Origin: Candidatus Corynebacterium faecipullorum | GTDB lineage: Bacteria; Actinomycetota; Actinomycetes; Mycobacteriales; Mycobacteriaceae | Length of the DNA: 36,291 bases | Direction of reading: 5' to 3' | NCBI GenBank assembly: GCA_019114925.1 | Contig: DXEO01000130.1 | Location: 1 to 36,291, forward strand | The notes under the pieces: generated by a model | Database searches by the model: none | The model's input: the letters and a program-made list of their open reading frames with translations, nothing else | Told to the model about the DNA's origin: nothing | Part shown: positions 1-8,201 of the stretch, one piece after another | How positions within the stretch are numbered: position 1 is the first letter of the stretch | Layout: each line of letters opens with the position of its first letter | Position numbers and translations under genes: made by a program

Positions 1-972
1 TTGCGCTACCTGCCAGAGAAGTTCCACCCCGTGCAGGACACCAACCGCAAGGTGGGTTCCATCGTCGTAGCCGTGCTTGCTGGACTCACCGCATTCCTGG
101 GCGTGTGGGCGCTGATGGGGCGTCACGAACGCTCGGATCTGGCCATGTGGTACCTCAACAACGCACCGGATATTACTGGTGGCGACAACATCGTGGCCAC
201 CATCATCGTGGAGTTCCGTGCACTCGATACCCTGGGCGAGCTGTCAGTGCTGGGCATGGCCGCCGTGGTTATCGCAGCGGTCACCTCGACGCTGCCGCGC
301 TTCCCGTTCACCTCCGGTACGCGCCCGGCTCCGTTCGGCCAGTCGCAGCTCAACTCGGTGCCGCTGCGCAAGGGTATTGCTGTGGCCATCCCGATCTTGG
401 TCGTCATGTCCTTCATCGTCTTCTACCGCGGCCACCAGGCTTCCGGCGGCGGCTTCCCGGCGGCGCTCATCATGGGTGCGGCTATTGGTTTGACCTACCT
501 CTCGCGCGGTACCGATGAGATTGTCTTCGGCCGCATGACCCCGATTCATCTCACCGGCGTGGGCATCATCGTGGCCCTGGTGGCTGGCTTCATCGGCTAC
601 ATCCCGACGTCGCATAGCTCCGGTGGTTTCTTGACAGCCATCCACGGACACGCCTTGGGACAGCACTGGACCACCTCGCTCATCTTCGATCTAGGCATCT
701 ACCTCGCGGTGCTGGGCATGCTCACCATGGCCATCAATGCTTTGGGCGGCTACTTGCGCCCAGGTACCGAGCGGGACTTCCTGCCGTGGGTCCACGATGA
801 TGATTCCGCGTTGCCGAATACCCCGCGCGTGGTGCTGGAGGATGTCGACGACCCTTACCCCGAGTCCATCAACCCGTCTTCGGACCCTACGGCGTTGCTC
901 AATGACTCGGAAGCACGCCACCGTGCGTCCTCGCCCCACTACACTTCGGCTAAAGAGGAGAAGAACTCATGA
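1..972 (+). CDS. mnhA: Na+/H+ antiporter subunit A (MrpA/MnhA), C-terminal part with fused MrpB domain, 5' truncated
   Basis: The reading frame is open from the first base, so this is the last 323 codons of a longer gene whose start lies outside the window. The protein is part of the membrane-embedded multi-subunit Mrp antiporter that exchanges Na+ for H+. Residues about 15-100 match the end of MrpA: transmembrane segments and the FRALDTLGE motif typical of its MbhD-like region. Residues about 120-245 match MrpB/MnhB, with the YRGHQASGGGFPA motif. In firmicutes these are separate genes; the fusion is usual in actinobacteria. The last 70 or so residues are a hydrophilic acidic tail, probably cytoplasmic. 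The stop overlaps the start of the next gene by 4 bases (ATGA), so translation is probably coupled. The family call is firm; the symbol could equally be mrpA. Confidence 0.93.
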   Translation: MRYLPEKFHPVQDTNRKVGSIVVAVLAGLTAFLGVWALMGRHERSDLAMWYLNNAPDITGGDNIVATIIVEFRALDTLGELSVLGMAAVVIAAVTSTLPRFPFTSGTRPAPFGQSQLNSVPLRKGIAVAIPILVVMSFIVFYRGHQASGGGFPAALIMGAAIGLTYLSRGTDEIVFGRMTPIHLTGVGIIVALVAGFIGYIPTSHSSGGFLTAIHGHALGQHWTTSLIFDLGIYLAVLGMLTMAINALGGYLRPGTERDFLPWVHDDDSALPNTPRVVLEDVDDPYPESINPSSDPTALLNDSEARHRASSPHYTSAKEEKNS

Positions 973-1406
973 TCCTCGCACTGACCATTGCATTGCTCAT
1001 CGGTAGCGCCGTCTACCTCATCCAACAGCGCGGCCTCGTGCACATCGTGCTGGGCATGATGGCCTTCGGCCACGGAGCGAACCTCATGCTCTTGGCCACC
1101 GGCGTGTACTCCTACCGCGGAGAGTCCTTTCCATCGCAGGTGGGCATGGACCAGATGGCAGACCCACTGCCACAGGCCTTCGTCCTGACCGCCGTGGTGA
1201 TTTCCATGGCAACCTCGACCATCCTGCTGACCATGGCGGCGATGGGCGCCAACGATGACACGGACGTCGTGGAGCCCGTGGATGACAACACCATTGACCA
1301 CGCCTTCTCCACGTTGGGACGAGATACCCAGAACCGCGAGATTCTGCAGCGCTCAGCCAACAAGATGGACCGCTTGAAAGAACTCAAACAAGAGGAGGAC
1401 AACTAG
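969..1406 (+). CDS. mnhC: Na+/H+ antiporter subunit C (MrpC/MnhC)
   Basis: This 145-residue membrane protein belongs to the NuoK-like subunit family of the Mrp antiporter. Three hydrophobic helices are visible at about residues 1-20, 23-45 and 75-97. The segment IVLGMMAFGHGANLMLLATG carries the glycine/asparagine pattern of MrpC and NuoK. A charged tail of about 45 residues follows the last helix and is longer than in Bacillus MrpC. The ATG overlaps the previous stop, and the next gene starts directly after this stop, so it sits inside a tight operon. Family knowledge: MrpC is small and required for complex activity. Function here is inferred from homology and context. Confidence 0.93.
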   Translation: MILALTIALLIGSAVYLIQQRGLVHIVLGMMAFGHGANLMLLATGVYSYRGESFPSQVGMDQMADPLPQAFVLTAVVISMATSTILLTMAAMGANDDTDVVEPVDDNTIDHAFSTLGRDTQNREILQRSANKMDRLKELKQEEDN

Positions 1407-2948
1407 ATGTATGACACCGTAAGCGCCCTCCTTCCGCTCTTCCCGGCAGTTCCCCTCGTATCGGCGGCGCTCGCATTGCTCGCGCCGTGGCATCGTGTGC
1501 GCGATGCCATCATGCTCATCGTTCCGGGCGTGGGTATCTTCGCTTCCTTTGCACTGCTGCTCTACACCATGAGCAACGGTGTGGTGGCGCATAGCGTGGG
1601 TAACTACGTGGGCAACGCAGGTATCGCCTTCGCGGCTGATACCTTCTCAGCACTGATGCTCATCACGACGATGATCGTGGCCTTCGGTGCCAACTGGTTC
1701 GCCATCGTGGGCGGTGAGACCAAGTCTCGCTACTACCCGTCGCTGACGCTGATCTTGATCACAGGCGTGTGCGGCGCCCTACTCACCGCTGATCTCTTTA
1801 ACTTCTTCGTGTTCATCGAAGTCATGCTGCTGCCGTCCTATGGCCTCATCACCATGTCCGGTACCTGGTCACGCTTGGCTGCCGGCCGCGCCTTCGTGTT
1901 GGTGAACTTGTTCGCCTCCACGCTTTTGGTGGTTGGCGTGGGCTATATCTACTCGGTGGCTGGTGTGGTTAACCTGGCGGCGCTCACGGGCGCTGCTGCC
2001 GGCAATGGTCCGGTGACAGTGGCTTCCGGCATCATCGTTATCGCCATAGCCGCGAAGGCTGGCGTGTTCCCCGTGCAATCCTGGCTGCCGCGTACCTACC
2101 CGGGTACGTCGGCTGCCGTCATGGGCTTGTTCTCCGGCCTGCACACCAAGGTGGCGGTGTACATGCTCTACCGCCTGTGGGTGCAGCTGTTCGATATGGA
2201 CCAGCGCTGGGGAACACTCATCATCGTCATCATGATCATTTCCATGGTGGTGGGCTCCTTCGGCGGTTTGGCCGAGAACTCCATTCGCCGTGTGTTGGGC
2301 TACCAGATGCTCAACGGTATGCCCTTCATCCTGGTGATGATGGCCTTCACTACCCATGATGCCCAGCGCGCACTGGCTGCCGGAATCCTGTACACCATTC
2401 ACCACATGCTCACGGTGGGCTCGCTTATTTTGGCCTCCGGTGCTATTGAGGAGACCTACGGTACGGGCAACCTCAACAAGCTTTCTGGCTTGGCACGCCG
2501 AGATCCCATCATCGCGTGGATCTTCGCCGCCGGCGCCTTCTCTGTTGTGGGCTTCCCGCCCTTCTCCGGTATGTGGGGCAAGGTCCTCATCGTCGCGGAA
2601 GTCGCGCGCACCGGCGGGGCATGGGCATGGACCGTCATTGCGGTGATTATCATCGCTTCCTTTGCGGCATTCTTGGCCATGCTGCGCGTGTGGCGCCGCG
2701 TCTTCTGGGGCAAGGATTTGCCCAAGGAGAAGGTGCCCGATGAGCTGGTGATCCGCAAGAAGCTGATGGCACCTTCGGCGGCGCTCATTTTGGGCTCGCT
2801 GACCATGTTCATTCTCTCCGGTCCGGTCATCAGCGTCACGATTGAAGCCTCAGCGGACTTGTTGGATACGGAGGCTTATGCAGACGCAGTGCTTGGCGAC
2901 GACCCCGTAGCCCTACCCGACATCGACTCCCTTCAGGAGGGCCGTTAA
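1407..2948 (+). CDS. mnhD: Na+/H+ antiporter subunit D (MrpD/MnhD)
   Basis: This is a 513-residue polytopic membrane protein of the proton-pumping NADH-quinone oxidoreductase/antiporter family (NuoL/M/N-like). It is one of the two large, probably ion-translocating, subunits of the Mrp complex. Key charged residues of the family are present inside membrane segments: Glu138 in FFVFIEVMLLPSYG and Lys217 in AAKAGVFPVQSWLP, with the HHMLTVGSL motif further on. Length is normal for MrpD (about 490-515). It starts immediately after the mnhC stop, with a purine-rich AAGAGGAGG site overlapping the end of mnhC. The C-terminal 40 residues are hydrophilic. The assignment is secure from sequence and position between mnhC and mnhE. 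Confidence 0.96.
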   Translation: MYDTVSALLPLFPAVPLVSAALALLAPWHRVRDAIMLIVPGVGIFASFALLLYTMSNGVVAHSVGNYVGNAGIAFAADTFSALMLITTMIVAFGANWFAIVGGETKSRYYPSLTLILITGVCGALLTADLFNFFVFIEVMLLPSYGLITMSGTWSRLAAGRAFVLVNLFASTLLVVGVGYIYSVAGVVNLAALTGAAAGNGPVTVASGIIVIAIAAKAGVFPVQSWLPRTYPGTSAAVMGLFSGLHTKVAVYMLYRLWVQLFDMDQRWGTLIIVIMIISMVVGSFGGLAENSIRRVLGYQMLNGMPFILVMMAFTTHDAQRALAAGILYTIHHMLTVGSLILASGAIEETYGTGNLNKLSGLARRDPIIAWIFAAGAFSVVGFPPFSGMWGKVLIVAEVARTGGAWAWTVIAVIIIASFAAFLAMLRVWRRVFWGKDLPKEKVPDELVIRKKLMAPSAALILGSLTMFILSGPVISVTIEASADLLDTEAYADAVLGDDPVALPDIDSLQEGR

Positions 2949-3503
2949 ATGAAGACCGCAGTGCATTCCCTTGTCTACGCGCTATGGCTGATTAAGGAAA
3001 TCTTCGTTGCGGGTTTCTCACTCGCCGCGGAATCCTTCAAGCCGCAGAATAACTACCGGCCGGTAGTGGTGCGGTACCCTCTGCGCGTGACCAGCGCGTG
3101 GGAGATCTTCTGGTTCACCTCGTCTATTACCGCAACCCCAGGTACCTTGTCCCTAGGCTTGCGCGAGCCGATTGCAGAAGGCTTGCCGCGTATCGTGCTG
3201 GTTCAGGCGGTCATGGGGGATGACCCAGCCAGCATCATGGAAGATCTCGCGCATATGGAGGAGCACCTCGCCCCGCGGGTGAAGGACATTGATTATGGCG
3301 TTCCTGGGCAGGGGCCCACTAAGGAGCTCGCATCTACGTTCTACGAGTATCCGCTGGATACGCTGGGCCGCCATATGCGCGCACCCGATATCGCGAAGGC
3401 GGACGATACCCCTCTGGCCGCGCACGATGTGGAGAAGCATTCCGCGTGGCCCCTGCGCCAGGTTGCGCAGAACAAGGATGCCCGAAAGGATGATAAGAAA
3501 TGA
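2949..3503 (+). CDS. mnhE: Na+/H+ antiporter subunit E (MrpE/MnhE)
   Basis: This 184-residue Mrp subunit starts directly after the mnhD stop, with an AGGAGG-type ribosome site overlapping the end of mnhD. The N-terminal part (residues 1-75) is hydrophobic. The central segment SITATPGTLSLGL is the diagnostic MrpE motif. It is followed by a soluble domain with a predicted mixed fold, including the stretch HMEEHLAPRVKDIDYG. The last 40 residues are charged and lineage-specific. MrpE is an integral subunit of the antiporter; its catalytic role is not established. The gene ends in an ATGA overlap with mnhF, which supports translational coupling. Confidence 0.93.
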   Translation: MKTAVHSLVYALWLIKEIFVAGFSLAAESFKPQNNYRPVVVRYPLRVTSAWEIFWFTSSITATPGTLSLGLREPIAEGLPRIVLVQAVMGDDPASIMEDLAHMEEHLAPRVKDIDYGVPGQGPTKELASTFYEYPLDTLGRHMRAPDIAKADDTPLAAHDVEKHSAWPLRQVAQNKDARKDDKK

Positions 3504-3790
3504 TTGATTTTTCCTCGATGAGCGCCTTTCAATGGGTAGTCTTTGTCTGTATTTTCCTCATTGGCGCATCGGTGTGCACGGCGTTGGTATTGGCGTTGCG
3601 CTCCCGCGATGAGCTCACCCGCACCGTGATGAGTGACATGATCTTCTACGGCATGTTGTGCATGTATATTTCGTGGTCCATGACTAATCACGCGTCCATT
3701 GTCTATGACATCGCCATGCTCGCGGCTATTGCGGCCGGCGTGCTGCCGACGTTGTCGATGGCCCGTATTATCTCGAAGGGCAGGAGGTAA
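3500..3790 (+). CDS. mnhF: Na+/H+ antiporter subunit F (MrpF/MnhF)
   Basis: This is a 96-residue protein with three transmembrane helices (about residues 10-33, 45-65 and 70-88), the standard size and layout of MrpF. The motif RDELTRTV after the first helix matches the family pattern in which a charged loop follows helix 1. Its start overlaps the mnhE stop by 4 bases, and an AGGAGG site at its 3' end serves mnhG. It acts within the membrane antiporter complex. The identification rests on size, topology and position in the canonical C-D-E-F-G order. Confidence 0.92.
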   Translation: MIDFSSMSAFQWVVFVCIFLIGASVCTALVLALRSRDELTRTVMSDMIFYGMLCMYISWSMTNHASIVYDIAMLAAIAAGVLPTLSMARIISKGRR

Positions 3791-3794
3791 GACC

Positions 3795-4163
3795 ATGACT
3801 ATCGCGGAGATTATTGCCTCGATTCTGTTGGTCGTGGCCACGGTATTGGTTATTGCGACCGCCATCGCGTTGTGGCGAGCGCCCGATGCACTGACCCGCG
3901 TTAATCTGCTGGGGCCGACGGTAGGTTTGGCCGTCCCGCTGCTGCTTGTGGCGAAGGTGATCGTGGATTTTGCGGAGAATGGGTTTTCCCTGTGGTCGTT
4001 AATTAAGGTCATGATTGCGTGTTTCGGTGTGTGGATCATCGGGTCGGTGGGATCGTTCTATATGGGCCGCTCCATCTACGGTGTGACCGTCACCGATGTG
4101 AAGTACGCCAAGCGCATGCGCAAGAGTACGCAGACCGTCGAGGCCTCTGAGGAAGAAATCTAG
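3795..4163 (+). CDS. mnhG: Na+/H+ antiporter subunit G (MrpG/MnhG)
   Basis: This is the last gene of the mrp operon, 122 residues, with three membrane helices and the RAPDALTRVNLLGP signature of MrpG. The frame is open further upstream, to an ATG inside mnhF. The ATG chosen here lies 9 bases after an AGGAGG ribosome site (3783-3788) and gives the normal family length. The upstream extension would read arginine/cysteine-rich, non-membrane sequence in the shadow of mnhF. The C-terminal 25 residues are charged. A strong intrinsic terminator follows 18 bases after the stop and ends the operon. Confidence 0.93.
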   Translation: MTIAEIIASILLVVATVLVIATAIALWRAPDALTRVNLLGPTVGLAVPLLLVAKVIVDFAENGFSLWSLIKVMIACFGVWIIGSVGSFYMGRSIYGVTVTDVKYAKRMRKSTQTVEASEEEI

Positions 4164-4181
4164 GGCCGAAGCTTGAGGCAA

Positions 4182-4216
4182 GCGGTGAGTGCAGTGTTGT
4201 TCTCACCGCCTTTTTT
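4182..4216 (+). terminator. Rho-independent terminator of the mrp operon
   Basis: An 8-bp perfect stem (GCGGTGAG / CTCACCGC) with a 12-base loop is followed by a run of six T. It lies just after mnhG and before the nitrogen operon, so it separates the two transcription units. Confidence 0.85.
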
Positions 4217-4256
4217 GATCGCTGATGTGATGTGGGACTCATTTCTCTTCCTAAAC

Positions 4257-4270
4257 CTATAGGGCTACAG
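4257..4270 (+). promoter_or_regulatory. putative AmtR box, distal
   Basis: The sequence reads CTAT-N6-ACAG, one mismatch from the AmtR core CTAT-N6-ATAG known from C. glutamicum. It lies 18 bases upstream of the perfect proximal box, in the short region before amtB. AmtR is a TetR-type repressor of nitrogen-starvation genes. Binding here is inferred from the match and the gene context. Confidence 0.5.
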
Positions 4271-4288
4271 GTATCTTCAAGATGGTAC

Positions 4289-4302
4289 CTATCAAGCTAT
4301 AG
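4289..4302 (+). promoter_or_regulatory. putative AmtR box, proximal (perfect core)
   Basis: The sequence CTAT-CAAGCT-ATAG matches the AmtR core CTAT-N6-ATAG exactly and is followed by the A-rich flank seen in the C. glutamicum consensus. It sits 20 bases upstream of the amtB start, where a bound repressor would block transcription or RNA polymerase escape. The expected behaviour is repression when nitrogen is plentiful and relief when GlnK is adenylylated, as known for C. glutamicum. Confidence 0.72.
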
Positions 4303-4321
4303 AAAAGAGGTTAGTTGAAAC

Positions 4322-5707
4322 ATGACTCCTGAAGTATTTTCATCCGGCGACGCAGCATGGATGCTCATTAGCGCTTCCTTGGTGCTGCTCATGACCCCCG
4401 GATTGGCATTGTTCTATGGCGGAATGGCGGGCAACCGTCACGTCCTCAACATGATGATGATGTCCTTCGGCGCGCTAGCGCTGGTCCCAGTGCTCTACGT
4501 CCTGTGGGGATGGTCAATGTCTTATGCGGGCACTTCGCTAGCGGGAATCGTGGGCAACCCGTTTGAAGCCTGGGGGCTGCGCGGCCAAATCACTGGGCCC
4601 TCCGCCGAGTACATTGCCGGTAGTGCTGGCTACCCCAACGTCATTGACATTGGTTTCCAAGCCACGTTCGCCATTATTTCGACAGCCATCATCTCCGGTG
4701 CCCTCGCCGGCCGCGTGAAGTTCTCCGCGTGGTTAACCTTCGCGGGCATCTGGGTGACCTTCGCCTACTTTCCGCTCGCCCACATGGTGTGGGGCGGGGG
4801 AGTGCTCTCCCATGCGCCGCGATCCCTCGCTGCGTGGCTCTTCGGTGTATCAAACGGTGAGGCCCTCATCGCTCCCATCGACTTCGCGGGCGGTACCGTC
4901 GTGCACATCTCCGCTGGTGCGGCTGCCCTGGTTCTGGCCATCGTCGTGGGCCCGCGTGCGGGCTTTCCGAAGCACATCGATAGGCCCCACAACCTCCCGA
5001 TGGTGATGCTGGGCGCTGCGCTTTTGTGGTTCGGCTGGTTCGGTTTCAATGGCGGTTCCGCCTTCGCTGCGGATGGTCTAGCAGGCCTGGCATGGCTCAA
5101 CACCACTGTTGCGGCGGCCGCGGCGATGCTCGGCTGGATGCTGGTCGAAAGAATCCGGGACCACGCGGCTACCTCGCTCGGTGCAGCATCCGGCGCTATT
5201 GCAGGTCTTGTCGCCATCACCCCGGCAGCAGGAGCGCTCAGCCCGCTCGGTTCCATCGCCCTCGGCTTTCTCGGAGGGATTATCGCCTGCCTGTGCATCA
5301 GCCTGAAGTACCGTTGGGGCTTTGATGATTCCCTAGATGTCGTTGGCGTCCACCTGTTCGCTGGTCTGTGGGGAACCGTCGGATTGGCCTTCTTTGCCAC
5401 GGATAACGGTATTCTCACCGGGCACTTCTCGGAAGGTTTCAAGCTGCTCGTCGTCCAAGCGCTCATCGCGGTCGTCGCGATGCTGTTCTCAGCTGCCATT
5501 GCTTTCGTGGCGGCACTCATCATCCGCGCCACCATGGGGTGGCGGATTGATGATGACGCCGAAGGTATCGACCTGTCTGAGCACCGTGAGACCGCTTATG
5601 ATTTCCGTGAGTCCGTGGCGTCGCACCGCCGCCAGACCCACGACGCTAGGATTAATCCTGCACCAACCGTCCAGCCGCGGGTCGACACCGCCGGAGCTAA
5701 GGAGTAA
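4322..5707 (+). CDS. amtB: ammonium transporter AmtB
   Basis: This 461-residue polytopic protein takes up ammonium across the cytoplasmic membrane. About eleven hydrophobic helices are visible, starting at residue 10. The paired pore histidines of the Amt family are present: His195 in GGTVVHISAGAAAL and His344 in VVGVHLFAGLWGTVG. The signature around FAGGTVVHISAG and the LGAALLWFGWFGFNGGS segment are typical. The cytoplasmic tail of about 60 residues, rich in His/Arg/Asp, is longer than in E. coli AmtB. A modest AGAGG site precedes the ATG. It is first in an operon with glnK and glnD, matching the AmtB/GlnK partnership in which the PII protein docks on the transporter. Two AmtR-like boxes lie just upstream. 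Confidence 0.95.
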   Translation: MTPEVFSSGDAAWMLISASLVLLMTPGLALFYGGMAGNRHVLNMMMMSFGALALVPVLYVLWGWSMSYAGTSLAGIVGNPFEAWGLRGQITGPSAEYIAGSAGYPNVIDIGFQATFAIISTAIISGALAGRVKFSAWLTFAGIWVTFAYFPLAHMVWGGGVLSHAPRSLAAWLFGVSNGEALIAPIDFAGGTVVHISAGAAALVLAIVVGPRAGFPKHIDRPHNLPMVMLGAALLWFGWFGFNGGSAFAADGLAGLAWLNTTVAAAAAMLGWMLVERIRDHAATSLGAASGAIAGLVAITPAAGALSPLGSIALGFLGGIIACLCISLKYRWGFDDSLDVVGVHLFAGLWGTVGLAFFATDNGILTGHFSEGFKLLVVQALIAVVAMLFSAAIAFVAALIIRATMGWRIDDDAEGIDLSEHRETAYDFRESVASHRRQTHDARINPAPTVQPRVDTAGAKE

Positions 5708-5710
5708 TAG

Positions 5711-6049
5711 ATGAAGCTCATCACTGCCATCGTCAAACCGTTCACGCTGCCGGACATCCGTGAGGCCTTGGAGCAGCACGACGTGCACGGCCTGACCGTG
5801 ACCGAGACCCAGGGTTTCGGCCAGCAGCGCGGCCACAGCGAGGTCTACCGTGGCGCCGAGTATGCCACCGACTTCGTACCCAAGGTCAAGCTGGAGGTAG
5901 TCACCTCCGACGAGCAGGTGGAGGATATCCTTTCTGCCATCGTTGACGCCGCCTATACTGGAAAGATCGGTGACGGCAAGATCTGGATTACTCCTGTTGA
6001 GGATGTCATCCGCGTGCGCACCGGCGAGCGCGGCGAGGCAGCCCTGTAG
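5711..6049 (+). CDS. glnK: nitrogen regulatory protein PII (GlnK)
   Basis: This is a 112-residue PII signal protein of standard length. The T-loop contains YRGAEYATDF, with Tyr51 as the residue modified by GlnD (adenylylated in corynebacteria, uridylylated in enterobacteria). The C-terminal signature TGKIGDGKIWITPVEDVIRV is intact. It starts 3 bases after amtB, with a clear AAGGAG site. Family knowledge: in C. glutamicum, modified GlnK binds AmtR and removes it from DNA, while unmodified GlnK docks on AmtB. The AmtR-like boxes before amtB suggest the same circuit here. Confidence 0.96.
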   Translation: MKLITAIVKPFTLPDIREALEQHDVHGLTVTETQGFGQQRGHSEVYRGAEYATDFVPKVKLEVVTSDEQVEDILSAIVDAAYTGKIGDGKIWITPVEDVIRVRTGERGEAAL

Positions 6050-6051
6050 AA

Positions 6052-8151
6052 GTGTCTACGGCCGCTCAACTGCGTGAGGAAGCCTATGCCTCGGCGATTA
6101 AGCTCACGCAGTCCCTGCAGCTTCCGCCCGGCTGTGCGCTTGCCGCCACGGGTTCTTTCGCCCGCCGGGCGGTGACACCATTTTCGGATCTTGATCTCAT
6201 CCTCCTTCATCCGGATGATACGGAGCTGCCCGAAGATGTGGTCGCCGAAATTTGGTACCCCATCTGGGATGCTAAATACCGGCTCGATTATGCGGTGCGC
6301 ACCCCACGCGAGTTCGGCGCTATTGCCGGTTCTGATCCCGCCGCCGGCTTCGCGCAGTTGGACCTATCCTTCGTCGCCGGCGATAAGCAGCTGGTAGATT
6401 CCACCCGCGCCCGGGTCTACGCCTCGTGGCGCCGCCTGCTGCAGAGCAACTTCGATGCTTTCGTTGACCTGGCCATTACGCGTTGGCGCCGCTCCGGCAC
6501 CCTGGCCACGATGACCCACCCGGATATTAAAAATGGGCGTGGCGGCCTGCGCGATATCCAATTCCTGCGGGCGCTCGCCCTCGGCAACCTCGCGGATGCC
6601 CCAGCACTTGAGGAGGAGCAGGCCTTGCTTCTCGACGTCCGCACGCTCCTCCACGTCACTGCCCGCCGGCACCGTGATGTCCTCGACCCCGAATTCGCGG
6701 CGGAAATCGCGCACGAGCTTGGTTTCGCCGACCGTTATGATTTGTCCGCGGCCGTCGTCACCGCGGCTACCGCGGTACACAAGGCCGTGGAGAGGGCATT
6801 GGCGACTGCCCGGGGAGTCGTATCCAAACGCAGCCACAACCGCACATGTAAACCCCTCGACATCGGGGTGGTTGATGCCGGGGGCGAGATCCGCCTCGCA
6901 CGCACCGCCGACTTGGATGAGCCGTGGCTGCTTTTGCGCGTGGCCGCCGCCGCGGCGCGCTCGGGCAGAAGCGTCCCGCCCCATGTCTGGGAACAGCTCC
7001 GCGAGTTACCGGAGCTGCCCGAACGCTGGCCCGCCGCTGCGACGGATGCTTTTTTCAGTTTATTGTCCTCGCCGCTCAATACTCCGCGCCTCATCCAGGA
7101 GATGGACGCTCACGGCCTGTGGGAGCGGCTCGTCCCAGAGTGGGAGCACATCCGGGGGCTGCTGCCGCGCGAGCGCACGCACGCTCATACCGTGGATTAC
7201 CACTCCATCCTTACCGTCGCTCGGTGCGCCGAAGCCCGCACGTCCGTGGCCCGGCCCGATCTGCTTCTCTTGGTGGGGCTCTATCACGATATCGGGAAAG
7301 GCTATGGCCGCCCGCACGAGCTGGTAGGGGCGGAGATGGTCGCGCGTGCTGCAGCCAAGCTTGGTCTCCACCTAGCGGATCGCTCCCGCGTGCAAACCGT
7401 GGTCGCTGAGCACACCACTCTGGCGCGCATCGTCTCCCGCACGGACCCTTTATCCGATGAAGCCCGTGACGAGCTCCTCGAAGCCGTGCGCTATGACTAC
7501 CTGACCCTAGCGCTCCTCGTTGTGCTCGCCCGCACCGATGCGGAATCCACCGGTCCAGGCGTGTGGAACCGCAGGCTGGAGCAGGGAATCGAAGCGGTCA
7601 GTGGCCGCGCTTTCGCACAACTGGAAGCACTTCGCCCAGTTCGTCCTCTGGTTGCCGCCGACCGCGACATCGGACTGCGCCACAACCCCGAGGATGATAG
7701 CTTTACCGTCCTGTGGCGCGGCAGCTACCAGCGGGAGGCTGTCCGCGCGCTGGCGCTGATCGCCGCGTTGGGCTGGAACATCCTCTCCTCGCGCCTCGTG
7801 CGCACCGAGGAAGGCTATGCCGGAGAATTCGATATCCGCGCCCTCCACGGCGCCATTGATCTCGCAACGGTAGAGGAACGCCTCGTGCAGTCCTATAAAT
7901 CCGGAACCTACACGGTGCTGCCAGATTTTGTACCAGGGCCCGCGACTGCGATGTGGACCAGGGGAGTCTTCGAGGTCCGAATCGATGACTACCCAGGTAC
8001 CCTAGGCCACGTGCTGGCGCTGCTTCCGGAGTGCGAGTGGCTATCCACCACCACACCGGGTGCCACGATGGTGCTTCACGCCGTGCCGCTTGGCGACGTC
8101 CCCCGTGCCACCCTGGTTCGGAATGTGACCCAAGCACTGGTCAACGGCTAA
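6052..8151 (+). CDS. glnD: PII nucleotidyltransferase (GlnD)
   Basis: This 699-residue enzyme modifies and demodifies GlnK in response to nitrogen status. The N-terminal nucleotidyltransferase site is GSFARRAVTPFSDLDLIL, with Gly34-Ser35 and Asp46/Asp48 as metal ligands. A central HD domain has His379 and the His412-Asp413 pair in LYHDIGKGYG, for removal of the nucleotide. An ACT-type sensor domain begins around residue 625 (FEVRIDDYPGTLGHVLALLP). The protein is shorter than E. coli GlnD (about 890) but of normal length for corynebacteria. The start is GTG, 2 bases after the glnK stop, with no strong ribosome site, so translational coupling is likely. Adenylylation rather than uridylylation is inferred from C. 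glutamicum. Confidence 0.94.
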   Translation: MSTAAQLREEAYASAIKLTQSLQLPPGCALAATGSFARRAVTPFSDLDLILLHPDDTELPEDVVAEIWYPIWDAKYRLDYAVRTPREFGAIAGSDPAAGFAQLDLSFVAGDKQLVDSTRARVYASWRRLLQSNFDAFVDLAITRWRRSGTLATMTHPDIKNGRGGLRDIQFLRALALGNLADAPALEEEQALLLDVRTLLHVTARRHRDVLDPEFAAEIAHELGFADRYDLSAAVVTAATAVHKAVERALATARGVVSKRSHNRTCKPLDIGVVDAGGEIRLARTADLDEPWLLLRVAAAAARSGRSVPPHVWEQLRELPELPERWPAAATDAFFSLLSSPLNTPRLIQEMDAHGLWERLVPEWEHIRGLLPRERTHAHTVDYHSILTVARCAEARTSVARPDLLLLVGLYHDIGKGYGRPHELVGAEMVARAAAKLGLHLADRSRVQTVVAEHTTLARIVSRTDPLSDEARDELLEAVRYDYLTLALLVVLARTDAESTGPGVWNRRLEQGIEAVSGRAFAQLEALRPVRPLVAADRDIGLRHNPEDDSFTVLWRGSYQREAVRALALIAALGWNILSSRLVRTEEGYAGEFDIRALHGAIDLATVEERLVQSYKSGTYTVLPDFVPGPATAMWTRGVFEVRIDDYPGTLGHVLALLPECEWLSTTTPGATMVLHAVPLGDVPRATLVRNVTQALVNG

Positions 8152-8201
8152 GCTGGGGGAGTTATAAATTTATCCACGATAGTTGAGGGAGCACTTTTAA
8201 C

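Noticed and set aside
8170..8178. DnaA-like 9-mer TTATCCACG before ffh
   Set aside because: It has one mismatch at the last position and is isolated, so it is too weak to annotate beside the two perfect boxes.
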